A DNA stretch of 64,000 nucleotides from Toxonevra muliebris (lineage: Eukaryota > Arthropoda > Insecta > Diptera > Pallopteridae). The translations under genes were made by a program, and so were the position numbers. The stretch spans positions 68,088,079 to 68,152,078 of the forward strand of contig OY829327.1 of the NCBI GenBank assembly GCA_963691655.1. The letters run 5' to 3'. Below the pieces are notes generated by a model. The model worked only from the letters and a program-made list of their open reading frames with translations, did no database searches and was not told where the DNA came from. This document shows, in pieces, positions 23,561 through 33,379 of this stretch. The stretch's first letter is position 1, and every line of letters starts with the position of its first letter.

Positions 23561-25414
23561 AGGATGGTTAGCCTAAGATACACATAATAGTGATGTCGCA
23601 TATTGTAAAGTGTGCAAATATACGATAATATCACACAAGATTGATCTGGTCCGACATGGGAAATCTGCGAGACATATAAAAAATAGCAGAGCCTGACGCA
23701 GCCAATTGATGCCACATTGAAAAAGTCTATTAACAATGACGTAAAAAGAGCTGAACTCAAATTAGTTGGATTACTCGCCACAAATGACTTGTCATTTCGG
23801 TTTATTGACAGTTTGGTTCCAGTCCTTAAGGCGGCTTTTCGCGATTCAGAAATTATAAAAAAAATTGCACTGCATCGTAGCAAAGCTACAGCAATAATGA
23901 AAAATGTTCTTGGCAGTAGTTTCGCGAATTCATTATTTTCTGAGCTTAAGAACACATACTTTTCAATAATAATAGATGAGACTACAGATGTTAGTGATAT
24001 TAAACAATGCGCATTTACTGTCATATTTTACGATAATTTATCAGGCGAAGTAAACACTAAATTTTTTGATATAAAAGAATGCGCATCGGGCACCGCAGTG
24101 CATTTATATGCTTTTTTAAAAAAATGTATTAAAGAAAAGGGGATCCCATTTGACAATTTAGTTGGGTTTTCTGCGGATACGCCTAATGTAATGTTCGGTC
24201 ATTTCAATTCTGTGGCTGCTTTACTTCAAGAAGAAAAGCCATTTGTTGTAACAGTAAAATGTTCATGTCATATGATACATCTAGTAGCGTCAAAAGCCTG
24301 TTTTAAGTTGCCGGTCGAAATTGAAGATCTTCTGCGAAATTTGGGCTCACATTTCAATCGAAGTTATATACGGCAAGAAAAATTTAAGGACTTTCAGGAA
24401 TATTTCCAAGTTGCTATTCACAAAATTCTTTCACCTATTGTTACATGATGGCTTTCAATAAAAGCATGTGTCGACAGAGTATTAGAGCAGTACGAAGCTT
24501 TAAGAGCGTACTTGCGTTTAGATGTTTTCGAAGATCCCTCAAAAACCACACAACTTATGCTACGAACTATGGATGATCCTTCAACTAAAGTTTACATGGA
24601 ATTTATGTCATATAGTTTAAGCATACTCACTGACTTTAACACTCTTTTTCAAACAGAACGACCAATGCTCTATAAGCTAAAATGTGAAACCAATCGAATT
24701 TTAAAAACTTTTTTATCAAACTTTATTGACATTAAGATCTTAAAGTCACAAGATTTATGGATAATTGATTATAAGGATCCATCAAATTTTATAAATATAA
24801 ATGAAGTATACTTAGGTGTTTTAGCACAAGCTAGCTTAGAAGAATTTCCACAAAATACTAAGTCCATTATAGTAACTAATTGCAGAAATTTTTACTTAGA
24901 AGCTATTGATCAAATAAAAAAGCGATTCGACTTTTCTGATAAAATTTGTGATATTTTGGATATAGTTGACCCAGCTTTTGCACAATCTTTTAAATTAAAG
25001 ACATTGTCTTTAGTAAAAGAACGATTTGGTTTCATTGATATTAATTTACAAGATCTCGACAATGAGTGGCGGGAACATGCTTTTTTGGACCATGCAAAAT
25101 TCAATTTGGATTCGGCATTAGATCCAGAATTTTATTGGAAACAAATTTTTAATATGAAAAATTCAATTGATATGCTATTGTTTCCAAATTTAAAAAAAGT
25201 GGTACCACTACTCTTAATTTTACCTTTTTCTAACGCGTCAGTTGAGCGTGTATTCAGTAACTTGAACATTTGCAAAACTAGCATGAGGAATAGACTAGGT
25301 AGTGAAACAGTTGCTTCAATACTTTTTACAAAAGAAGGAATAAATAAAAATGGTGGTGCCTTATTTGAGCCAAATCAAAATATGTATGGTTCCAATTGGA
25401 ATTCTTTAATTTAA
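23555..25414 (+). pseudogene. hAT transposase, nearly full length (BED finger, SCAND3/ZBED-like group)
   Basis: A BED-type zinc finger (23598-23690: AYCKVCKY...DLVRHGKSARH) is followed by an RNase H-like transposase core. IIIDETTDVSDIK holds the first catalytic Asp, FSADTPNVMFG matches the second, and SCHMIHLVAS follows. The C-terminus is the hAT dimerisation domain (LPFSNASVERVFSN). Three lesions inactivate it: TAA at 23574-23576 (context predicts CAA), a frameshift between the finger and 23717, and TGA at 24446-24448 in T-stop-WLS (context predicts CGA). Everything else is open for ~540 codons, so the copy is rather young. The final 300 aa form one intact ORF. Confidence 0.9.
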
Positions 25415-25689
25415 AACAATGTATATATGTATACATAAATGTAAGTTCTTTTAAATAAAAATGATAAATATTCGAAAAGCAAAAAACGTAACGTAACGTC
25501 TGACATTTAATTATGCATACAGATACCTATGTATATCGACTTTTTTCTTTTTTTTTTTAATGTTAGTTATACTAAGGTAAAGATACATGTATGCAAAATA
25601 TGAATAAAAAATTTAAATTTAATTTAAGTAGATTTTGCCAATTTACAAAAAAAAAAATTGGGGAATTTTGTTGAAAATTGAGGAATTTT

Positions 25690-25723
25690 TGAGGAATTGA
25701 GTTTTATGTTATTGGTAACACTG
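25690..25723. repeat. Candidate right TIR of the hAT element
   Basis: The sequence ends ATTGGTAACACTG; its complement, CAGTGTTACCAAT, is a typical hAT terminus and lies ~300 bp past the transposase stop. No matching left end is seen upstream. A similar CAGTGTTGCCAGG lies at 30716. Confidence 0.45.
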
Positions 25724-26708
25724 ATTCCAAAGCATTAAGATACGTTTTTGAAATTAAAAAAAAATACTTTTGTAAAGAATAACATTTATTACCATAGATA
25801 ATTTCATATATAAACATTTAAAATATTCATCAATAAAAATTTCGACGCAATTGTAACCTACGCTGGATTCGTGCAATTTATTTGCAAAAATTTTCCAGAA
25901 AATCATTTACATTTTCGATTGTGTTAAACAAGTAACGCATGAATATAATTTTTAAAACAATCAATTAATTATGAGTTTGAGAAGTAACTTTTAAAAATAA
26001 ATAGTATTGAGAAAAAAACAGTTAATGATGGTCGCATTCAAAAGACAACACAGAGTAAATTCATCTCTATTGCGTATACATATCTGTGGTAAATATTAAA
26101 AACAGCTTAACTCGACTTAAGATGGAAAATATTTGTCATATATTTTTGTTTACAAATATTAAACTGTTGCGAATCTAAAAATAATTTTTTGATTAAATTA
26201 TTAAATTAAATTCAGCTGGCAAAAAAATGAACTTAAGCAATTATTCCTTTTTACCACAAATATTTTTTGTGTTCTGAATGGTATATGCATTTTCTGTCAA
26301 ATGTTTAAGAAACAGATTTTTTTTTTTTTTTGAGAACCAAAAAATTTAATCACTAAACTTCTTGATGATGATGTTAAAGCTACAGTGGCAAATTTGATAG
26401 GATCATTGGAAGAGAATTTCGCGACGACAGACCTGCTCTTGTTTGATGTCTGAGGTAAATTGTAGTAAATTGTGCGATGAACCTTTAAATTCCAACAGCT
26501 TCTTCCCAGAGCTTAGTAAGCGCTATTGGACATACGATAACTGTGAAAGGCGATTATTTGGGAGACGACGAACCAAGGATTTTTGAAATATAAAAAAATT
26601 AAAATTTGAAACTAAATTTTTCATAAAAAAAATTCTATGTTTACACATATAAGCAGAAAAACTTAAAATAATACAAAATAAAGGTTTTATTAACCTAAAA
26701 AAAAAATA
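25724..26708. other. No recognised feature
   Basis: AT-rich DNA between the hAT right end and the pogo-like element. No ORF with a known domain. Confidence 0.3.
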
Positions 26709-27092
26709 TACAGTCAAACCTGCTAATTGGGACACCCCTCGGGACCAAGCAAAACGGTCCGATTACGAGGTGGTCCGATTTTAAAGGTTTTATTTTTTTA
26801 GTGAAAAAATGGAAGACGCGATATTATGTACGCACTTATGCATGTGATTTAAATAAAGGAATATATTTTTGGGATACCAAATCGAAAAGTGACAGCGCAA
26901 ACAACTTTTTACTCTTCTGAACTAATACAAGGGGAAAACAAAGTTTTGAAATCAGATAATATCTTCAGGTTCCAAAAGGGTTTCGAATTTTCCGAAACAT
27001 TTCCGAACATGATGTTATGCCACCGTTCGATGCCGTAAAATTTGAAATATTTAATGCTTGAGCAATAACACTGTACAACTACAAAATAGTAT

Positions 27093-27224
27093 CCGCTGAT
27101 CACGAATCTATACAAATTTTCGGGTCTGGTTTCGGGCATACCCGTAAATCTTTGTTTTGCTTTTCTACATGAATCATACAATTTTAAGAGTCTTGAATGA
27201 TTTTTATAGATTCGTGATCAGTGG
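27093..27224. repeat. Nested 132-bp inverted-repeat unit in the pogo-like element
   Basis: CCGCTGATCACGAATCTATA at 27093-27112 is matched in complement at 27205-27224 with two mismatches. It is probably a small MITE inserted into the pogo-like element. Confidence 0.5.
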
Positions 27225-27629
27225 TTAAAAATACTGCACAAAAAGTAGGGCACATCTCAGATACAATTTTAAATTCTCAATTTGTTGCACAATGCAAGTT
27301 TTGCTTTGTGCTGCAATATCATCTCCGATATTGGAAAATATTTTTGAGTGCAAGGTTAAACAACTTCTCTGAACTTGACTTTTGCTTATTTTAAAGATTT
27401 CCGCCCATTTTCTATAAGACAAACACCTCTCCTCAGCGGCTTTAATCCTTAAATTTTTTTTAAATAAAAAAAAAATTTTGGTCCGATTAAAAAGGTTCTG
27501 TGGCACTAAAAATTTTGCAAAAGCGCGGTCTATGACCCGATTAGAAGGTGGCTCAAATAGCAAGGGCATTTCTTCTGAATCCAATAAAAATGTAATTGTG
27601 CGGTTCGAGGAGGTGCGGAGGTGTCCCAA
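27225..27629 (-). pseudogene. pogo-like transposase N-terminal HTH remnant
   Basis: The ORF contains IKAAEERCLSYRKWAEIFKI followed by SKSQVQ, closely resembling the first helix-turn-helix of pogo/Tigger/CENP-B-like transposases (DNA binding to the TIRs). It starts inside the right TIR region. No CENP-B HTH2 and no DDE catalytic core follow, and the remainder of the 134 aa is not recognisable. The location just inside the TIR fits the 5' end of a transposase gene truncated by internal deletion. The ORF start is uncertain. Confidence 0.45.
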
Positions 27630-28144
27630 TTACAGACTGTCCTAATTAGCAGGTTTGACTTTATTTCAATATCTTTTAAAACTTATCTTTAAATATTGCA
27701 AAATATGATAAAAACTTTTCAAAACAATTAGAACTTGAAGTAAAATAACTTTATGTTATACGCTAGAAAAAGGAGCTTGCCTACATTTTAAACAAGCAAA
27801 TTTGATCTCCTATCCATATAAAGCTGGCCAGCAGCACTAAATAACTGTTCACTTGCTACACTAGGCGGAGGAGCTGACAAATATTCTTTTTGCAATTTGC
27901 TTTAAGAATGAAAAAGAAGTAGAGTGCTAGTAATGAAAAATATCGCCTCCTCTAACAATTAACGGTTCCTTAAAATATGCTTCAAGCTCTTCTTTAAAAG
28001 GTAAACTAGTTTGGCGTACTTTTACTGATTCAGGTGTGGATGCATCATATGCTTCCCACAGACTGTTATTAGTAACAGAAGTGGTAACTTGTATACTTAG
28101 TTCCCTAATTGTATGAGGTTCTGAAAGTTTTTTGTTAACAAAAA

Positions 28145-28800
28145 TCACAGATTTCAGTCTCACGTAGTATTGTATTGGAGAGGTTTTTGTCGTTGTACCG
28201 CGACCTGCAAGATCTATTGTACGTCCGTCTTCGCTATTTAGTCTAATCTGCCTAGAGTACCTCATCCAGTCCAGTCTCCTTCAAGAATTTGAGTATTGCG
28301 CCCGGATCTTTGGATGCTAGTTCTGTGCTGGGCACCTGGTACATACCCAGACATTTCATTCTTTTGTGGAACAGTGCTCCACACTGAGCTAAAATATGTT
28401 CTGATGATTCATTTTCCTCATCACAAAGCCTACATATTGAGCTTTCTCCAACCCCTTTTTGTAAAATCAAAAGTATTCTCTGAGCTCGCAATGCCTTGTC
28501 AGAATACCAGCTAATATGCGCAAACTGTTTTTGTTGAGATCAATGCAGAATGCGTATCGACTCTTATTATAGTTACCTAGAAGCGCTTGGGATTGCCTCA
28601 GTGCCCGAGTAATTCCCTGATTACGCTGTTTCTCATTCCACAGAAGGGTTCAAGTCCCACGAAAGTGGTCGCTGCCCCTTTTTACCCTCTATTTGTACGT
28701 GCCCAGGGACCCAACATAGAGCGACTTTGTTGTAATTGCTCAGTAGATTGAGCTTGCTTAAACAGTCCCACACCAGTTCGTGTGTTCTTTGAATGTGTAG
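28145..28800 (-). pseudogene. LINE RNase H plus C-terminal cysteine tail, with 3' UTR
   Basis: On the minus strand near 28790-28680 the RNase H segment reads RTHELVWDCLSKLNLLSNYN and then KVALCWVPGHVQIEG. Next comes NKNSLRILAGILT with CELR, and then an ORF (28491-28252) with SSICRLCDEENESSEHILAQ and DPGAILKFLKETGL, the C-terminal CCHC-type tail of Jockey/I-group LINEs. The 3' untranslated part (GACGTACAATAGATCT...) runs to ~28145, where hAT sequence resumes. It is 5'-truncated with stops and frameshifts. Its position inside the hAT gene suggests that it inserted after the hAT element arrived. Confidence 0.7.
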
Positions 28801-28942
28801 TTATATTCTACGCCCTCCCATTCGTTCTTACTAAATGAAAGTAAATGATTCTAAAGTAAATTTTCTAATACAAATCAAAGTCATTTCAAAGCTTGCTTTC
28901 TTAGAGTACAAGTAATGCCCTGTATGCAGACTTTTGTCAGTA

Positions 28943-29461
28943 GCTCTGTTCACGTATTTTCCAACAACAACTTTAGGGAGAGAATAAAAGAAGGATTAAG
29001 AAAAAATCCTCACAAAGAGAAAACTATCAGAAAAAGTGCGTGAACAGAAAACTATTAAAAACTTTCAATTAAACTGCTGATCCACTATTTTGACAATTAA
29101 TTTTTAGCGCGAAAAAATATTGTGCGGTTTATAATTAATTTCATTAATTTAAAGAGTAATTTGTTGAAATCATTTCGTGTGGCACTCTTGTATTCACAAA
29201 TACAACGTTAGCACTAATTTAAGCAAACTAAAATTAGTGCTAACGTTTTGATATTTGACAGTTCTTTTATTTTCGGTAGCTGAAAATTTGTGTAAGTTAA
29301 AATGTTACTTTCAGTAACTTTCAACTACTATTTCGCTCTCACATTCTTAAGCCCTCGTTTTTCTCTCCTTGAAAGTTTTTCGAGTACGTGAACACTTTTT
29401 CAGTGAAAACTATTAACAATTATTAACAATTTTCAACAATTTTTAGTACGTGAACAGACCT
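28943..29461. mobile_element. MITE with CTGTTCACGTA ends
   Basis: TCTGTTCACGTA near 28945 is matched by the complement of TACGTGAACAGA ending at 29458. A related CGTGAACAG word recurs inside at ~29040 and 29390, so the arms are long and internally repeated. It includes a perfect hairpin at 29204-29247. It sits between the two halves of the hAT pseudogene. No ORF. Confidence 0.5.
29204..29247. repeat. Perfect 17-bp-arm hairpin
   Basis: AACGTTAGCACTAATTT and its exact complement AAATTAGTGCTAACGTT are separated by about ten bases. This is the centre of the MITE at 28943-29461. Confidence 0.6.
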
Positions 29462-30950
29462 AGTATAATTTTTTGATATGTCTGCGAATTTATCATTATG
29501 TAGCAATTGGAGAATTTTTTTTTTTTTTTGGTTTTTTATAAATAAATAATCATTCTTTATAAAGCTAGAAAAAGTATTTTTTGTTTAGGATATTTTTACA
29601 GAAACTGAAAATCCGGTGCTATATGCTTTGGCAAATTACACATTTCTTGGTATTTGTTCAAATACCTACATGCTTGGTGTCTTTCAAAATAGAATCATTT
29701 ATGACAATTTTGCAAAGTGTGTGCAACACAACCCAAAGATGTGAAGCCTTCACCAATACGCATTGCCGAATTCATATTAGCTGCATTGTCTCTTATGGCC
29801 AAACGTATTTTTCTTGAATATTATATTTTTGAATTAATTTAACTAATTGATTGGCAATATTTACACCTGTATGATTCTCTTTCAAAACCATAGCGCCCAA
29901 AATGACTTTAAGCCTTTGTGTGATCCTTTTATTGTGCGAGTAGTGAAACTGAAAAGAGATCACGTTTCGTTTGGACTACTCCATATATCTGTAGTAATGT
30001 TTACCCATTTAGCTGGGGCAAAAACATCCATAACTAAGGCATTAAAGTTGTTCGAAAATATTTTTCACTTTTTTCTTATACTTGAACGGTAAGTCATGGT
30101 TTCCGGAATTCAGATGTAGAAATACCGTGCTTTCTGCATATTAAATTATAAGGCAACATATCCACAATTATTAAATCCACGATGCTTTTATCAGTTTTTT
30201 TTTTTGGTCAAAAGATCCGCGGTAACGTTGTACGCACACTGACTTTTTGTTTGTCCGGTGCAACATTTTTCTTTTTAGCATTCATCTCAAGTGTTTCTCT
30301 TATACATTCCGACCATTCTTGTGGATGAATTATTTTTAAATGATTCTTCATGTTCGAAGTTGTTTGTTTTTTCGCGCATGAATGTCCAAGTGACAACTTA
30401 TTTTTGCAAACATTACAAATTGCTATTGAGCTTTATCTTAAAAAATAATCCCAAATGCTTGCCACCTACAAATAAATCATAATTCTAAATTAAATACCAA
30501 AAAAAAAGTGAAACTAATTATTTATTTACCTCAATTTTGTAGTTGTTTCCAATTCAAAATTGACGCAAACAACTGATTGAACAGAGTTGTTTTCAAAGCT
30601 ACAGTTTGCGTAGTACCGAGTTGTAATTTACATATTTATATTTGTAGGGTTGTAAATCTGTGGACTACTTCAAACATAAGAATCGAACAAGCAAACGGAG
30701 AAAATAAAACAGGGACAGTGTTGCCAGGTTTTTTTTTTTTTAACTCGCAAAACATCAAAAAAATTGTAGTCCAAAATGTTATTAAAAATATTTTTATTTA
30801 ATGAATCCTTTGCATTTACATGTTTTGTTATAAAAGATATATACAAATTTGCATTACACATCGACATTTCTATCGTTTTCATAAATTGAATTGTTAAATT
30901 TGCATATCAATTCTTCAGTTATAGGAATTGACTTGCAACGCATAGTCCTG

Positions 30951-31016
30951 GTCAACAATAAAGTGTAGGAACTTTAACTAAACTATAAGCATAGTTTAGT
31001 TAAAACACACTTTATT
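30951..31016. repeat. Palindrome with TTTAACTAAACTAT arms
   Basis: TTTAACTAAACTAT and its exact complement flank a 4-base loop. An outer CAATAAAGTGT / ACACTTTATT pair extends the stem on either side with a small bulge. It lies within the C-terminal part of the hAT remnant. Confidence 0.5.
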
Positions 31017-31316
31017 ATTGTATATGAATATGCGCCAATATATTTAGCATCATTTTATTATAAAATTTACAAATATTTGCTAACATTTTGTCACCAGAAG
31101 CGTTTTTCAATTTATAGGCTGCTTTCCAAAACTCTTCACTATCTGTAGGAATTTTCTTTTCAAGAAATTGTTAGCAATAAATCATATTCAAGTTCTGCCG
31201 CCTCCTTTTCAGATTCGGACAGAAAATGAAGAGCGAGCTCGATAAATGCAATTCTTACGTGATTCAAACATTTTTCTGGTGACAAAACAAAAGCAAAGCC
31301 AGTTCACCTCGGATTT

Positions 31317-31953
31317 TGCTCAAACTTTGTGCGAATCTTCTTTAGGGTTCCAAAGAAGGAAATCCGCCGTCATAAATTTTTCTCATGCTCCACTTCGTGG
31401 CAGCGCGAATAAAAAAATTGAAAAGTATAATTTTAATGCTTTCCTTTTTTAACTGTAAATATGGTTTGGTTAAAGATACCTTCAAGCAAGCTATGAAAAT
31501 AACAAAACAAGCTTACAGGATTTTGAAGTTTGGGCTAAGAACTAAGTACTATGTAATTGTCAGTTTCTCAATTTGTTCCAAACACGTACTTTTTATAGCC
31601 TAAAGTTTGTAAGTTTTTGAAATTCATAAACTTCAAGTACCATTATTTTTTATAAGGGGCAGGCGGAACCAGCCAATCGTCGGTTTATTTTCTTTTGATG
31701 GCTAAGAAACATTAGCTGCTTACATTCATACTAAAAACACGAAAAGTCTGAAAAATATACATATTCTCAGCCTGTGTTATTAATCGTGGGTATTAAATAT
31801 GTGGATTTAAATTAAATTTACTTAAACTACTATCTTTTACCTTTAGAACGTCATCTCAAACGTGAGGGTATCTTTAACCAAACAAATTTTACAGTTAAAA
31901 AATTTAAAATTACACTTTTCCAATTTTCTAAAGAAGATTCTCACAAAGTTTGA
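31317..31953. repeat. Fold-back repeat inside the hAT remnant
   Basis: TGCTCAAACTTTGTGCGAAT (31317 onward) is matched in complement by ATTCTCACAAAGTTTGAGCA (ending ~31953). Nearer the centre, AACTGTAAATATGGTTTGGT near 31451 pairs with ACCAAACAAATTTTACAGTT near 31878. Arms are at least 130 bp long but gapped. No ORF is conserved. Confidence 0.5.
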
Positions 31954-32363
31954 GCAAGATCTGGAATGTAGCAGCAACGAAATTTTTATTTTTCAGACGA
32001 TTTCATATGGAATGACTCTTTTTAAACATTTATATATGACTTAGTAGACTTTTTATTGTTTCTATGATTAAATTTTGCTTAAACAATTTGCATTTAATTT
32101 TTAAATGAAATACATCAACTTTTTCTTTTCTATTTCTTGTTCAAATTCAAGATTGAAGAAAATATCTTCAACAACTTAAAAACTTTCTTCGTTATTTAAA
32201 ATTTCTTTTAAAACTTCTTTATCAAAACTGCCTGTATTGGAATTAACAATGTGTTTATCTTTTATTATCTTTAATGCAATGGATATTAAGAATACTTTGA
32301 GTTCAATGTATGCTCAAAAAAAATCAATTTTATCTTTTTGAAAATACAAATTAAGTGCTGTAA

Positions 32364-32524
32364 CCCTTAAATACCCACTGGTCACTGCAGTAACCCACCA
32401 CTTCAACGGCTGTCTGTTTATTTTTATGTTCGCCATTTAAAATAAACATCTGATCCAACTGTCCAAAGTTTTCTTTATGGATACGTGTAAATAATTGAAA
32501 TCGGACGTATGGGACGTTTAAGGG
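32364..32524. mobile_element. 161-bp piggyBac-like MITE (one target site mutated)
   Basis: The right end is GGG followed by TTAA (32525-32528). The left end CCCTTAAATACCC is preceded by GTAA instead of TTAA. The right end in complement begins CCCTTAAACGTCCC, so 8-10 terminal bases pair exactly. Confidence 0.5.
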
Positions 32525-33379
32525 TTAAGATCGGGTTCAAAAAAATTAGAATCGAGTATTTATGTTTTTAAATGCTTTGTATAAACGATAGAAAGAAAGT
32601 TTGCAATTTCAAGTCTTGAATGCGAATTCGAACCACCGCATTGCAACGGATAAGCCAACCACACAAATTATTTGCTCCATCAGTTCCTAAACTGATTACT
32701 TTTCTCAAAGATAAACCGTTCGGTTCTAAGCAATTTTGTATAGCGTTGAAAAAATCTTGTGCTGTTGCACTTGTAATGCTTATTAATGTGTCATAATTTT
32801 GCATTGTTTTTGGAAAAATACAATACACCGAGCATATCGTGTTCGGTGTGAGAGTGAGCAAAGATTCTCTCTTTGTGTTAGGTGCAAGAAAAATTTCATG
32901 GTGTTCACCGATCATACTCGCAATATAACCACATCCTTACTTACAATGGAATATTGCTGTTCTCATTCAGAATATCAATCAGATGATCAACAGCAGCAAG
33001 CTGCGCTATAAACAGTGCATACCTTATAGCCTGTGTCTTCTTTTCCCTTCCAAAAACATTATCTAGATATTAACAAATTTTTAATTGAATACTATATTAT
33101 TAAAAATAATCTGAAAAATTACCATAACTTTGAATTTTCGATTGCTTGCAATCAATTTTTTCACAATTTAATTTGTGTTTGGCTGTATTTGCGTGACGAG
33201 ACAAATTGCTTTTGTGTGCACGTACATTGCATTCACATATTTTGCAATACGCCATACTTTTGTCGTCACAATTTTTAGCCATCCTACAATTATTGATGAA
33301 ATTTTAAATATAAGTATGAATAGTTAAAAAGTTTATTACCTTTATATTCAGGAATCGTTTCCAAATCCGTATTAAAGTT

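Larger units (their letters stand above)
26711..27661. mobile_element. pogo/Tigger-like element with TA duplications
   Basis: The left end is CAGTCAAACCTGCTAATTGG and the right end, in complement, AAGTCAAACCTGCTAATTAG: 23-bp arms with two mismatches. TA flanks both sides (26709-26710 and 27662-27663), as expected for Tc1/mariner-superfamily insertion. The 951-bp length and lack of a DDE domain indicate an internally deleted copy. The minus strand near 27400 retains an N-terminal helix-turn-helix-like segment. An additional inverted repeat is nested at 27093-27224. Confidence 0.75.
27715..30435 (-). pseudogene. Decayed hAT transposase gene (ZBED-like), interrupted by two insertions
   Basis: Read on the minus strand. 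A BED finger (30435-30330: CNVCKNKLS...TSNMKNHLKIIHP) is followed by a core at 30060-29600: FAPAKWVNITTDIWSS with the first catalytic Asp, then KENHTGVNIANQLVK, then IRDNAANMNSAMRIGEGFTS with the second Asp, and LGCVAHTL. The C-terminal part resumes at ~28140 (FKEELEAYFKEPLIVR) and ends with the dimerisation domain near 27850 (SAPPPSVASEQLFSAAGQLY). Several stops and frame changes are present. Between the halves lie a LINE fragment and a MITE, so it is long dead. Confidence 0.7.
30716..33290 (-). pseudogene. Second decayed hAT transposase gene with nested insertions
   Basis: The N-terminus (33282-33150) is a BED finger: AYCKICECNVRAHKSNLSRH followed by TAKHK. At 32915-32570 the core appears: NYDTLISITSATAQDFFNAI, then SLGTDGANNLCG, matching the second catalytic Asp region. 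C-terminal pieces at 31230-31030 (IPTDSEEFWKAAYKL) and 30960-30860 (TRTMRCKSIPITEELICKF) lead to a CAGTGTTGCCAGG terminus at 30716. The first Asp region is missing and frames change often. A fold-back (31317-31953) and a piggyBac-like MITE (32364-32524) lie inside. It is distinct in sequence from the neighbouring hAT remnant. Confidence 0.6.

Noticed and set aside
23557..24024. 155-codon minus-strand ORF
   Set aside because: It is antisense to the hAT transposase and has no domain of its own.
28640..28665. tRNA B-box-like GGTTCAAGTCC
   Set aside because: It matches the box B consensus but has no A box or cloverleaf nearby and lies inside the LINE RNase H region read on the other strand.
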